The notes: generated by a model not told the origin, from the letters alone. A stretch of 64,000 bases of DNA from Luidia sarsii (GCA_949987565.1 OX465104.1:5671248-5735247); one strand, 5' to 3'. Numbered from the stretch's first letter, positions 24,423 to 36,139 are shown. Program-made: numbers and translations.

Positions 24423-24620
24423 TTAAAATTTAGTGGGCCTGACGTTTCGATCCTAGCAGGACCTTTCTCAAGGGCAGAGTGAGAAAGGTCCTGCTAGGAT
24501 CCTGCTAGGATCCTGCTATAGGGTCCTGCTAGGATCGAAACGTCAGGCCCACTAAATTTTAAGATTTGCATTTTGGTAATTTTAGTCACTAAGTAGTTTG
24601 CAATTTTTTTGTATATCACC
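24423..24620. repeat. Dispersed hammerhead-like repeat, inverted pair with internally multiplied stem
   Basis: A reverse copy (AAATTTAGTGGGCCTGAC...) is followed by a forward copy in which GGTCCTGCTAGGATC is repeated as TGCTAGGATCC about three times before GAAAC-GTC-AGGCCCACTAAATTT. The forward copy carries the common tail ending in TTTTTTTGTATATCACC. Confidence 0.85.
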
Positions 24621-25199
24621 CATTCTATTTTTGGTAATACTGTACAACCATGGTACAACAATGTTGCAAACTGCAGCTCAAGTCAATGACCGAAACTATA
24701 CGTACATGAAAATATTATATACCGGTACATTTGTACCTCAGTCTTCCTCCATGCTCAGAGCAAGGCTTGCTAGGCCTACATTCTTTTCCTATTTCTTCCG
24801 CCAGCGATGAGGCTTTGAAACCAGCTCCCCATCTCCGTTTAGTCCAAACTCTGATTTCCCCCCAAGGCCTCCACTGAGCAATTAGTGCGACGTCCATTTT
24901 GTGATGTTGCGTAACTTGGTTTTCCTTTGTCAGCATGTCTCTGTTGTCTGTCAAGCTAGTATAGCCGGGTCACTAAACTGAAACTCCGTGCTACAAGTTA
25001 CTTGAGCCTATAATAATGCGCCATATTATAGGCCACATACAAGTCTTCGCCAGTCCTTTCGGGGAAAGGGGGGGGGGGGGTCCTCAGCAAGTCTCAACCT
25101 GGACCAACCATCAGTCGGCGGGTCTCCATCTCCCAGCTCACTGAACCCTTTAACAAAATTCATTATCCCTTGGCAGGCAATAAATTATTCAGGTAGTCC

Positions 25200-26430
25200 G
25201 CGTGGTCGATAGCCCAGCGGATCAGGATGGGAGACGACCCTGCCCAGTTCTCTCCCATGCACGGTACTATAAGTCCATTCACGGCGCGCACTGTACTGTT
25301 ATATATCACGGTAGCCCGATGCAATACCGTTCTATTGTATTATGCAACTGGGGAGTCGACATGAGGATCAAATGTGCTCCAAAAGTCTTTTTCGAGTGAA
25401 TAGCGTAAAAAAACCAACGTTACGTATCTTCAAAATGTACGGAAGCGTATTACCGCCACGATGAATGTTTTCGTCTATAATGAAGTGTATAGTTAGAGAA
25501 CTCTTGTGTACGAACATGATGAAAAAAATGTTTTAACGATACATGTTTAGTGGATGAAAGGTTTGCGGTGACACCATGTATTCATGTCAGGGCAGAGTCG
25601 ACGGGCAGAATACACACTACCCGAAACGTTGAGTGACCGGCTCTTTTCAGAGCCATACTTATTGAAAGAGAAGACATATATTATAGTATATGGCGTCACC
25701 GCAAACCTTCCACTAAGTTTTTTCCACCATGCAAACCTTCAAGTCTTATCGATAACATGTTTATTGCAGCTAGAGACCTCAGGTAAAGTCGTACATGTAG
25801 GCTTGTTATAGGCCCTATAGTTTATACGACGTGCGTCTGAGGTAAAACATCCAAGGGAATGAAACGGATGTTTTCAAACATGCTATGCTTGCTTTCTTAG
25901 ATAGTATAGGCCTATATACGAAATATGCGAGAAGAAGAAAGCATCCGCTTTCCAGATGATGGTTTAGTCAAATCATGGAGGAAGTTCCTCCGGTGGTCAA
26001 ATGTAGCCTCCAACTATTAAAATCCGCGCTTTCACTCGACTTACTTTGGTCAACCTGAGTAGGCCTATACCAAGACGATGGACACAATACCCGTAAGTAT
26101 AATTATATAACCTTCCCTCTCGGCCGGTAGTTTAACCAAGCAGATCGAATGGTCAATTTTACTGGCCTAAACCTCATGGAAATCATGCTCTGAACTTAAT
26201 ACGACAGGACAATTAATTAATTAAGTGTATAGGTTTTACCTATAGGGCTGCCTACTTCCTACGACTATCTCGTAGAATATTGTTTTCATTCTTTGGACCA
26301 TAGAGTAAGGACGCTTCCGTATAATAGGATAGCAAAGTATGCATGATTGTGGTAAATATTATACAAAAAATGTTGCAAATTGCGTACTGACTAAAATTAC
26401 CAATTTGAAAATGCATATCTCAAAATCTCT
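25200..26430. other. Intergenic DNA with an inverted-repeat element at 25,553-25,752
   Basis: The element's ends, AGTGGATGAAAGGTTTGCGG and CCGCAAACCTTCCACT, are inverted repeats. Its interior holds a degenerate relative (GGG...CCC, GAAAC, GTTGAG) of the hammerhead-like core at 4151-4187 and a hairpin GGCTCTTTTCAGAGCC. Sequence at about 58-130 matches its right end in reverse. The rest shows no gene. Confidence 0.5.
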
Positions 26431-26484
26431 GCCTCTGAGAAAGGTCCTGCTAGGAGCGAAACGTCAGGCCCACTAAATTTTGAG
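26431..26484 (+). repeat. Dispersed hammerhead-like repeat, single copy
   Basis: GCCT-CTGAGAAA-GGTCCT-GCT-AGGAGC-GAAAC-GTC-AGGC is followed by CCACTAAATTTTGAG. The GCCT/AGGC pair and stem II are present, with one mismatch in stem II. Confidence 0.85.
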
Positions 26485-26869
26485 AAAGTATGCATGTAAT
26501 AAAATCTCCTTTTTATTCTCCTTGGCTGGATGTATCCCGCACATATCAGTTACATACTTTCTCGTAAAAACTAAAAAGTGCAAGATAGCTCAGCCGAATT
26601 TGTTGTGTTCGGCACCTCGACGCACGCTTCCGCCGATGTTTGCTCCGTCATTGTTGTCAATAGACACGGCACTGATAAATCGTGGGGGGTCCCATTGATC
26701 AATAATGGACTCAGGATGGATTGCCGGTGCATGTATGCGTCCCGGTTTTGCATGAGAATTATGCACTGTCTGGCCTATTGTAGTCGATTGCAGACGCCCC
26801 CACCCACCCCTACCATATCGCCGTGACTCTCAGCGTAAAACTACACGTGATTTCAGCTTCAGGGGGGAA

Positions 26870-27049
26870 ATAGTGAGCAGCCAATCGCATTGCATAGCTG
26901 CAATGTGCCCGTGCGTGGCATATTTGCATGTGAATAATAAGATAATCCCGGGGCAGGGAGTGGAGTGCTAGAACTGGGGACGGGTGGAAAATAAGTTTGC
27001 GCTGCCGGACCGCGCGATGTGATCACCAGACAGAAGTCAGGCGAGCCAG
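26870..27049 (+). promoter_or_regulatory. Candidate promoter and non-coding first exon, possibly of the LDAF1-like gene
   Basis: A CCAAT box (26881-26885), an octamer ATTTGCAT (26922-26929) and an AT-rich AATAATAAGATA precede GC-rich sequence ending in a good splice donor, GCCAG/GTGAGT at about 27049. The next plus-strand gene starts near 30,011. The assignment is inference. Confidence 0.35.
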
Positions 27050-27204
27050 GTGAGTGCATCGAGTTTTAATTCTCTCTACATCACTCGCTCTTTAAGATAT
27101 TCCTCCCTGCCCCTCTATCTCCACCTCAGTCTCTCGATCGTCTCTCCATGCTATATAGAGCCTATAGCTCTCCATCTTTACCGCCTCGGTCGATCCCCAC
27201 CTTT

Positions 27205-27395
27205 CTTCCTCAGTCTCTTTCCCTCTCTTTCGTCTGTCCTCCCCGTCCCTCTCTGCCCCTCTCTGTCATTCTCTGTCATTCTCCGTCCCTCTCGGTCACT
27301 CTCTCTGTCACTCTATGTCACTCTTTGTCCCTCTCTGCCCCTCTCTGTCCCTCTCTGCCTATTTCTGTCCCCCTCTGTCCCCCTCCTCACTCTGA
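27205..27395 (+). repeat. CTCTSTCCCT-type 10-bp microsatellite
   Basis: Pyrimidine-rich tandem decamers (CCCTCTCTGC, CATTCTCTGT, CACTCTATGT) run for about 190 bp. The Ser/Leu/Pro frames here are composition effects. Confidence 0.85.
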
Positions 27396-27793
27396 GTGAA
27401 TTTCTTTGCAGTTTTTCATTTGCGGCGACTCGATCGCAGTCAAGTCAAGCATGGAGTGCAGCAAACATTGCGCACGGGTGTAATTAGTCGCAAACAAAGT
27501 ATACCTCCTTGACTTTTACGTAAATGTACATGCATAGTACCATGGGGGAATAAGACATTTGAGCGTACACATAATACACCATAAGTTCGTCGTCCACATG
27601 CTTTGCCAATTTTCGGCGCTGTACATAAACGGCAAAGTCCAAAAACTAGACTCGCGGCATACATCTTGTATTCTTATTCTTATTCTTGTTTATAAATCTC
27701 ATCCAACAGCAAATAAAATGCCAGTTAAAGGGAGATATATATAAATAAATAAAACACTAATTTGATAAATTAATTTACAATGAGAATTTTACT

Positions 27794-27868
27794 TTGAGAA
27801 AGGTCCTGCTAGGATGGAAACGCCAGGCCCACTAAATTTTAAGATTTGCATTTTGTAGTTGTATAATT
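27794..27868 (+). repeat. Dispersed hammerhead-like repeat, single copy
   Basis: TTTGAGAAA-GGTCCT-GCT-AGGATG-GAAAC-GCC-AGGCCCACTAAATTTT plus the start of the tail. The GTC is GCC here, so this copy is probably decayed. Confidence 0.8.
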
Positions 27869-29009
27869 TTTATACAGTACTATTACTATGTGGAGCTATA
27901 CTTATAGGCCTAGATATAGCTCCATGCTATTACGATTCTTATTTTGTATAGCCTAGTCTATTTGAATGTGAGTGTGAGCATATGCTCTAAGATGTGAGTA
28001 AGGTACGTTTTGCCACTCTCCGGTATACTACAGCATTCTGTTGACGATTGGCTCTTATTTATTTGCACAGGGTTAGGACTATAGGGTTATTCGAAATTCG
28101 TGCAGAACTTTAGAATACTAGCTGTGGGAAAATAATTATTATGGCATTGAGACGATCGACACGTCACGTACACTCCGCACACAAAAAACAACGCCGCCTT
28201 GCTGGCGCCGCGCGGTGGTGCAGAACCGACAACGCCGATGGCGAGGGCGAGCTTCAAGATTTTATTAAATGGCTATATACATGCAAATTCTTTCCAATAT
28301 GACTATGAGATAAGTGGCTACAGTAAAAAGAAAAGAAAAAAGAAGACATCTTTCGCGTGCTCAATTCAACTTGGTTTTACCATGGAGGAATAAGAAGCCC
28401 TATTCTTCCAGTTTCATTGTACATGTACTTCGGCCGGTGGGATTATACTACCGTTTATAGTTTAACTATTAGTTATATTTTATACAGTATAATATAATTA
28501 TATAGGCCCTATACCGACTTCACGAAACAGCCGTTTAAACGCTTGTCCTTTCGGCTGGCCATCGTGCTTAACCTTGTGCTGTCCCTCTGGGCGCTCTATA
28601 CAAATTACCATTACTCATTAGATCAATGGCCATATTGTGCATCGCGGTCAACCAGTGGCAGTGGCCCTCCACCACCTTGGACCGCAGGTCAGCCAGGGTG
28701 GCTATAATCCCTGGATCGAGGTCTTCTTGTTTTCGGCAAGATTTTTCGTTTAGTACCCTCATTGTGAAAGGGTGGGGGGGGCACTGGTAAACTCATCATA
28801 ATATAATAGACCTCAGTCTTTGTCTGGCACAACTGCTTGCCGAAAAAAAAACGAAATTACAGTTTTCCCCGAAATGGTGTTTTTTTTGTGATGCATTTTG
28901 CATTGTGTGGCGCATTGGGCAGACAGGGTGAAGCACGTGCATGATTGTAGCTCCATGGTAGTTGTAACTTGTACCCGCCATGGAGGCTAGTACAGTACAC
29001 CGCTCACGT

Positions 29010-29660
29010 ACAGATAGCTGCGTGCTGGCACCTCTGACCTTCGTTTGGTTGACATCCACGCATCAAGTTCTTTTCAGTGGAGCAAGGAAAACTATAGTAT
29101 TAATACTGTAATACTGATAACATTGGTGATAAAGTGCAAGTTATTTTTTTTTAGCAAGTGGCTGTGCCCATGGAGGGCTGTGCCAGACAGTGTCGTTTTT
29201 CTAAATGATTAATAGTAATAGTTACATTACTAAAAGAAATACGTTTATGATACAGTTGGTCTATTCCGTCAGTCACCAGGGGTTTTCCCATCCGTGTTTG
29301 CGTTTACGAAATTACGGTGACGGTACGTATTGCCAAACTCTTTCCCGGTTTCAAACTGCTTATTACTGACTAAAATGACCGAAAAGCGAAAATCTAAAAT
29401 TAGGAGCTAGCACTAGCAGCTGCTGCGTGCTGGCACCTCTGACCTTCGTCTGGTCATGGTCTGGTTGACATCAATACACATCAGGGTTTTTTCAGTGGAG
29501 CAAGGAATACTAAATTATTAGGATTACTATTTACTAGTACTGACAGTGATATTGGTGATAAAGTGCAAGTTATTTTTTTGGCAAGTGGCTGTGGCCCATA
29601 TGGAGGGCTGTCCTTCCTCCATGGCCAGACAGTGTCGTTTTTCTAAATGATTAAATAATT
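29010..29660 (+). repeat. Two diverged direct copies of a ~200-bp segment, 400 bp apart
   Basis: GCGTGCTGGCACCTCTGACC, TTCAGTGGAGCAAGGAA, TTGGTGATAAAGTGCAAGTT and CAGACAGTGTCGTTTTTCTA occur in the same order at about 29010-29210 and 29408-29650, with indels and substitutions. The rest of 27,870-29,990 is AT-rich DNA with no recognised gene. Confidence 0.8.
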
Positions 29661-30010
29661 GTAGTAAAATTAGTACTAGTACTAATACTAATACTAATGA
29701 GTAATACTAATAGTCAATCATGTGCCTTGGTTTTCAGCCTCAAAAGTTCTTTGGTATACCTTCCTGATTCATTGTAATTAAAACAAAATTGTACTTTCTA
29801 GACCCATAGCTAAACAGGACCCATGGGTACTAGCAGATGAGATAGTGATGCTTAACTGGGAAAAAATTGTGTTTTAATTGAGGAGTAAGGTCACTCACCA
29901 CCATTTTTTTCTTGGAAGTGTTTCTTACTTTTGGTGATGATTTATCCACTTTAGATTGAGAACTGGCTACTTCTTGATTGTCTGAGCAGTGGATTGACCA
30001 GCGACAAGCA

Positions 30011-31392
30011 ATGTCCGCAATTATGACGTGAGTATACCACCTATAGCACTTTTCCTACTAAAATTGCAATGTTGAGATAAATCCTATATTCAGTGAACAT
30101 AATGTATAGGTCAGCTTTGAGTGCGAAGCAGAATTGGCATAGGCTTTGGCTGTGGCTGTGGCTGTACTGTAGATAGGTTAAGCCAGTGGTCTCGGGCTCA
30201 AGTCTCAAGTAAGCTGCTAATTGTCACTTCTTTCTTTCTTTCTTTCTTTTCCCAGCGAGAAGATGGAGTCGGTGCGCTCCTGGTTCGAGACGGCCAACGA
30301 ATATGTCCGGCTGAAGGAGCGTGGCCAGACGGCTGTGACCTTTGCCAAGGACCGGCCGTTGGTGGCCACCATGATTGGCATTGTTGTGGCCACCAGTTTC
30401 ATTCCCGCTGTGGCCTTCATCTCCTTCGTGGCCACCTTCCTCGTGATTGGCATCATCACTCTGCTCATCATCGAAGGTAAGGGGACAGGAGATTGAGGAG
30501 AATATCTATTTTTGTTTGTCAGAGTTTGATCTTCCTATTATTTTTAACAACTGGCTAGCCAGGCCACCAGACTGCACTGGTACCCCGCCAGTTGTTCGGC
30601 CGACCCACATTATACAGCGGGTGACCAGTCATTCTGGCTATTATAATCAACTGGCAAATGAAAATCGCCACACTGTGTGGCCACTTAAATAGACATAGGT
30701 CAACATTCAGACAGAGAGTTGTCCTGCTCACAGTCTTCTCAAATGTTCTTCTTTGGGTCTACAATGAAGTTTGCATGACTAGAAAGTGCTGTTGAGATGT
30801 CATTTTTTTTTTTTTTTTTTTTTTTTGGGGTGGGGGCATCAATTGAGTTAAGATGTTGATTTAGTTACATGTGCCAGTAACTACATTTTTTTTTTTTTTT
30901 TTCAAAGCAAGCTATCATTGTTTGTCTTCACTCACCTGCCCCCCTTTTTGTCTCCTCTTTCCCCCCTGCCTTACCTGCCCCTCCCCTATGCCACCAACCA
31001 CCCCTCCCTACCCATGCTCCCCCCCCTCTCCACTCCTACCAGGTGCGGCCGTGCTCTCCGGCCTGGTCATCCTGAGCTTCGCCCTCTTCGGCAGCATGAT
31101 GGCGGCCGTCTTCATCGCCGGCTTCGTCCTGTCCAGCCTGGTGATGGGCCGCTTCGCCTGGCGCCTGTCCGCCCCGCTCCGCGCCAACCTTCTGGCCCGC
31201 CTGACTGCCCGGTATGCCTCGCTGGCTTGGGGCAAGGACGCCCAGGATGCCCAGGACGCCCAGGACGCCCAGGAGCCCAGCCCGCTCACCACCGAGCCGG
31301 AGCCTCTGCCCGAATCCGCCTACGCTCCCAAGGCGGGCTACGACGCCGACATCGATGTCGGCGACGAGGGGGAGGAATACAGCAGCGATTGA
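30011..31392 (+). CDS. LDAF1: Lipid droplet assembly factor 1 / promethin-like membrane protein (195 aa)
   Basis: In vertebrates this ER membrane protein partners seipin at sites of lipid-droplet formation. Coding exons are 30011-30027 (MSAIM plus two bases), 30256-30476 and 31043-31392, with GT-AG borders and consistent phases. An amphipathic N-terminal part (KMESVRSWFETANEYVRL) is followed by a nearly continuous hydrophobic block at residues 40-115, which suits hairpin-type membrane insertion. DRPLVATMIGIVVATSFIPA and the IIEG turn align in pattern with the human protein's HPFLAF...SAVP and ILEG. The C-terminal tail is acidic and contains AQDAQDAQDAQ. Identity is from remembered family pattern, so moderate confidence. 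The same frame reopens after the TGA for 64 codons. Confidence 0.72.
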
Positions 31393-31587
31393 CAATGGTG
31401 GTCCCCTAGCAAGCCAGGACGAGCCAACGCCGCAGCCGACACGGTGCGCCTGTTCAACACCAACGACGAGTACAAGACCTTTCTGGCCTCGACCTTCTTG
31501 ATCCTCCTGATCCTCTTCATCTCGCTCTTTCTCTTCCTGGTCGTCAACCCGGCCCTGACCATCTTGGGCTGGCTCCTGTCCCCCTGA
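31393..31587 (+). other. In-frame open extension after the LDAF1-like stop (readthrough, selenocysteine or alternative exon?)
   Basis: After the TGA at 31390-31392 the same frame stays open for 64 codons to TGA at 31585-31587. The codons are GC-rich like the exon before. From about 31438 it reads ADTVRLFNTNDEYKTF and then a 20-plus-residue hydrophobic helix ending VVNPALTILGWLLSP. An AG at 31434-31435 is in phase with the donor at 30476, so an isoform that skips 31043-31435 would also join this segment in frame. The upstream pyrimidine tract is weak. The next bases, TGA CAA TGG, only partly resemble known readthrough contexts. Confidence 0.5.
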
Positions 31588-33207
31588 TCACTAGTGCGCC
31601 GGATCGTGCACTCTATCTGTCTTTTAGGGGCGAGGGCGGTGGGTGGGGTTGGAGATGATTGAGTGCAGCATCTTAATTGATAACTTTTATGCAATACAAA
31701 ATCAGAACTTCCTTGCAGCCTCATTGCAGGGGAAACAAAATCCAGTATTCTATAGGAACAGTTTAAAAATGATCTCATTAGTGTTTCAAATCATTCCCTG
31801 ACCTTGCTGCACTTTTCTCTGTTTGCAGACATTTTGAAAGAAATGTCTTTTTTTTTTTTCCTGTCTTCTCATTCCTTATTGATTCCTACTTAAGTTGAAC
31901 GGATGGTTCGGACCTGATTCTAGGGCTTTAACTGTGAGATAATCAGTAAAGTGGTAATGATATCAGAATTTTGTAGCATTAACCGTACTGATAAGAATTT
32001 TGATTGAAATGTTGTAAAGTTTTGCTGTGTTATTTGTCTCTGGAAACATTCCTAGAACTGGAATGTAATGTTTAGAAGAAAACACAAATTTTTCCATGAA
32101 ATCAACTGAAACACATTTCAGTGGGTTTTTTTTGTGTGGGTGAAAACATGTACAGTACTAACAGTATAATATCATGTGGGATTGCTGTTTATCTATCAAA
32201 TTAATCCCAGTAGCTAGCTTGCTAGAGTAGAACTTACTGTCAATCTTTTGAGTTATAAGGTAATAATTATAAGGCCTATTGTTTATTGGAATGGTACTTG
32301 GTATTGTAAGGCAGTGTAAGTAAAAAAAAAAAAACGTTTTTGACAGAATTGACTTTTATAGTAAGGGCTGGATTATTATATGTTAGGACTACTGGTTCGT
32401 TTATTTCAAAATTTAGTGGGCCTAACGTTTCGATCCTAGCATGACCTTTTCCCAAAGGCAGAGTGACAAGGACAAAAAAGATACATGTACCATACATGTA
32501 TCTGTTTTGTCCTGTCACTCTGCCTCTGAGAAAGGTCCTGCTAGGATTGAAACGTCAGGCCCACTAAATTTTGAGATTTGCATTTTGGTAATTTTAGTCA
32601 GTAAGCACTTTACAACATTTTTGTATATCACTTTAAGTCTGTTCTTGTTTTTCTTAGTCAAATACTTTTACTGGTAATTAATATCCATACAATGTACTTG
32701 AAATAACCTTTAAAGTATCGCAAAAGCGGTTTGGCTAAGAGCTTTTTTTTTAATTCATGGACTTGGTTTTCCAGTCCTTATATTTTTTCAAAGTATTGTA
32801 CAATACAGTGACCTTAAAAAAAACATTTATTTGGTGTCAGGTACGATTGCTCTATATTTTGCTTAAAATACTATATCAGTCAGTTCGGCTTGCATATCAT
32901 GCACATTGTTACCCGTTGCACTGAAAGTGCTTGTATTGACCGTTTTGCAATAAAAAAAAATTGAAGTTTCTTCATCTTGACTAAAAAAAAGTCTGTATTC
33001 GTGTGCATTTGTGTTTGGGTAAGTACGGATCTTGTGCTGGCCGGTATGATGCCCTGTTTTTTGTGATTTACCAAATAAATAAAATGCCTTGCAATGCCCT
33101 CGCCAATATTGATTCAAAACGAATTCATAGCTAGCATCAGACAATCGTAGACAAACTGTATTTTGATTTTTGTATGATTGCAAAAGGCTAACGAGATGTG
33201 CCTGTCG
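31588..33207. other. Intergenic DNA between the LDAF1-like gene and the 5S array
   Basis: Mostly AT-rich sequence containing an inverted pair of the hammerhead-like repeat (32406-32630). No gene was recognised. Confidence 0.5.
32406..32630. repeat. Dispersed hammerhead-like repeat, long inverted pair
   Basis: The arms (32406-32470 reverse, 32510-32575 forward) pair through GGCAGAGTGACA and its complement and flank ATACATGTACCATACATGTAT. The forward copy has GCCT (32522-32525), CTGAGAAA, GGTCCT/AGGATT, GAAAC (32549-32553), GTC (32554-32556) and AGGC, then the usual tail to about 32630. Confidence 0.85.
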
Positions 33208-33433
33208 TGTTTCAATCCTAGCAGGACCTTTCACAAAGGCAGAGTGACAAGTTAGAGGGCCTGACGTTTCGCTCCTATAGCAGGACCTTTCTCAAAGGCA
33301 ACATATTTGTATCTCAAAAGTTAGACGACCTGACGTTTGGAATAATTAGAAGAGTGTTTGATTGCTGGGAAAAGATAAACGAATCGGCATTAATTAATCA
33401 ATTAATTGGGTTAAATAAATGAGATAAAATACC

Positions 33434-33437
33434 AAAA
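33434..33437 (-). terminator. RNA polymerase III T-run terminator of 5S copy 1
   Basis: AAAA on the plus strand gives TTTT on the transcribed strand three to seven bases after the mature 3' end. The same arrangement is present in every complete unit. Confidence 0.8.
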
Positions 33438-33440
33438 GGA

Positions 33441-33558
33441 GTCTACGACACTCGGTATTCCCAAACGGTCTCCCATTTTGGTACTGACCGAGCCCGACGC
33501 TGCTTAACTGCGGTGTTCGGACGAGAACCGGTGTTTTCAACGTAGTATGGCCGTAGAC
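33441..33558 (-). rRNA. 5S ribosomal RNA, copy 1
   Basis: The minus strand starts GTCTACGGCCATACTACG and ends GAGTGTCGTAGAC, and the ends pair over nine base pairs (helix I). It has CCGGTTCTCGTCCGA, an A box (AGTTAAGCAGCG, nt 50-61) and a C-box region (ATGGGAGACCG), all diagnostic of 5S. Helix IV nt 78-82/94-98 is CCAAA/TTTGG rather than the usual CTTGG/CCTGG, and all five pairs are Watson-Crick. A TATA sequence lies at -28 to -25 (33583-33586). A T-rich terminator, TCCTTTTGG, follows the 3' end. It is transcribed by RNA polymerase III into a large-subunit ribosomal RNA. Confidence 0.93.
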
Positions 33559-33582
33559 AATTATCTGCGAGATGTACTGGAC

Positions 33583-33586
33583 TATA
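33583..33586 (-). promoter_or_regulatory. TATA element at -28 of 5S copy 1
   Basis: TATA sits 25-28 bases upstream of the 5S start, where several invertebrate and fungal 5S genes carry a TATA-like element. It is conserved in all copies in the window. Confidence 0.65.
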
Positions 33587-34333
33587 TCGAAATAAACTTG
33601 ACGCTAACTGTGCACAAATTATGTTTTCGTTCTTGATTTCTTGATGTACCAGAAAGCTTGCGACCATCACTCCCGTTCTCACTGACTTAAAAATGATCCG
33701 CAATATACAGCCATTGAGAAAGATGCTGCTAGGATCGTAAGCCAAATCCTCCCGAAGGATGAGGGTTACGCTATCACACGTACACTACTTCCGAGAACCA
33801 AACATTAATCAAATTGTTCTATAAATTGCTTATTATTATTTTAACCTCATGAAAAATGTCATTGTTATATTTGTCAGTTTCAATTTACAATGCACGCTGA
33901 TGATTGAATCAGCTGAATTGTCACACGAATGTCAACGAACACGGAAAGCTGTTTAGCCCTGTTGGATGCAATGCCCGGTTGAATGCAATGCAAAGGATGC
34001 TCCGAAGGATGAGGGTTACGGTATCAGCTTCAATTTACAAAGAATGCTCACAAAGGCAGAATGACAAGGAGGAAACAGATACAATTAAGAAGGAAGGGGT
34101 AGAGAGTGAATAGGAAACAATGATGAATCTTAAAAGTTAGGGGGCCTGAACGCCTATCCGGTACCACTAGCAGGATCTTTCTCAAAGGCAACATATTTGT
34201 ATCTCAAAAAATAGTAGAGGACCTGACGTTTGGAATAATTAGAAGAGTGTTTGATTGCTGGGAAAAGATAAACGAATCGGCATTAATTAATCAATTAATT
34301 GGGTTAAATAAATGAGATAAAATACCAAAAGGA

Positions 34334-34451
34334 GTCTACGACACTCGGTATTCCCAAACGGTCTCCCATTTTGGTACTGACCGAGCCCGACGCTGCTTAA
34401 CTGCGGTGTTCGGACGAGAACCGGTGTTTTCAACGTAGTATGGCCGTAGAC
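34334..34451 (-). rRNA. 5S ribosomal RNA, copy 2
   Basis: Identical to copy 1, 893 bp downstream. Confidence 0.93.
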
Positions 34452-35226
34452 AATTATCTGCGAGATGTACTGGACTATATCGAAATAAACTTGACGCTAA
34501 CTGTGCACAAATTATGTTTTCGTTCTTGATTTCTTGATGTACCAGAAAGCTTGCGACCATCACTCCCGTTCTCACTGACTTAAAAATGATCCGCAATATA
34601 CAGCCATTGAGAAAGATGCTGCTAGGATCGTAAGCCAAATCCTCCCGAAGGATGAGGGTTACGCTATCACACGTACACTACTTCCGAGAACCAAACATTA
34701 ATCAAATTGTTCTATAAATTGCTTATTATTATTTTAACCTCATGAAAAATGTCATTGTTATATTTGTCAGTTTCAATTTACAATGCACGCTGATGATTGA
34801 ATCAGCTGAATTGTCACACGAATGTCAACGAACACGGAAAGCTGTTTAGCCCTGTTGGATGCAATGCCCGGTTGAATGCAATGCAAAGGATGCTCCGAAG
34901 GATGAGGGTTACGGTATCAGCTTCAATTTACAAAGAATGCTCACAAAGGCAGAATGACAAGGAGGAAACAGATACAATTAAGAAGGAAGGGGTAGAGAGT
35001 GAATAGGAAACAATGATGAATCTTAAAAGTTAGGGGGCCTGAACGCCTATCCGGTACCACTAGCAGGATCTTTCTCAAAGGCAACATATTTGTATCTCAA
35101 AAAATAGTAGAGGACCTGACGTTTGGAATAATTAGAAGAGTGTTTGATTGCTGGGAAAAGATAAACGAATCGGCATTAATTAATCAATTAATTGGGTTAA
35201 ATAAATGAGATAAAATACCAAAAGGA

Positions 35227-35344
35227 GTCTACGACACTCGGTATTCCCAAACGGTCTCCCATTTTGGTACTGACCGAGCCCGACGCTGCTTAACTGCGGT
35301 GTTCGGACGAGAACCGGTGTTTTCAACGTAGTATGGCCGTAGAC
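35227..35344 (-). rRNA. 5S ribosomal RNA, copy 3
   Basis: Identical to copy 1. The gypsy element lies 217 bp away in the spacer on the 5' side of this gene. Confidence 0.93.
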
Positions 35345-35560
35345 AATTATCTGCGAGATGTACTGGACTATATCGAAATAAACTTGACGCTAACTGTGCA
35401 CAAATTATGTTTTCGTTCTTGATTTCTTGATGTACCAGAAAGCTTGCGACCATCACTCCCGTTCTCACTGACTTAAAAATGATCCGCAATATACAGCCAT
35501 TGAGAAAGATGCTGCTAGGATCGTAAGCCAAATCCTCCCGAAGGATGAGGGTTACGCTAT

Positions 35561-36137
35561 TGTAAGCCCTAAATCCAGTACCTAGTGTTCACCCCAGCCA
35601 TGTCCCTGTGGACCAAGTCCGGTAGTGACCAACCCCATAGGCATTTCAAGGTCTCCTATGACATCATGGGTATGGTCACTATTCTAAGAAAGAGTGTCCA
35701 AGACAAGAACATGCCCCTATTAGGAAAACCACCTTTTCATCCATTATTCATTATTCAGTCCCCTATAGTTTCTCATCCAACCCCGTCCCTTGTTCAACAT
35801 TTAATGATTTAACTATAATTGCATATTCAGTAAATGATAGAAACAAGTCCTTTTTAGGTATTACCCCAAACCCATTCTGAGTCCATTATCCATGTATAAA
35901 AGAAAGGTCCCCATCCCCTTCCAAGTTAGATTTCTCCACCTTGCCTCCTTCTGCTGGCAAAACCTCGAGCAGTCAAGTTAGTCTGGGTTTCAAATAAACC
36001 ACCCATCGACCCAATCTTGATGCTTCGTAGTCTCCTTTGCTATCTGTGGTGCTCGGTCTATTTCTACCGCCAAGTAACACTTCTCCACCTAGGCCTAGAG
36101 ACCTAGCGGTATACAAAAACCAAGTCCAAGTGTTACA
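35561..36137 (+). repeat. 5' LTR (577 bp)
   Basis: Begins TGTAAGCCC and ends AGTGTTACA. It contains a TATA box (TATAAAAG, 35895-35902) and a poly(A) signal (AATAAA, 35993-35998) in the order expected for U3-R. It looks identical to the 3' LTR. Confidence 0.95.
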
Positions 36138-36139
36138 AC

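Noticed and set aside
33443..33745. 100-codon minus-strand and 69-codon plus-strand frames repeated in every 893-bp unit
   Set aside because: The minus frame runs through the 5S gene and the plus frame through spacer. Repetition reflects the array and there is no protein-like feature.
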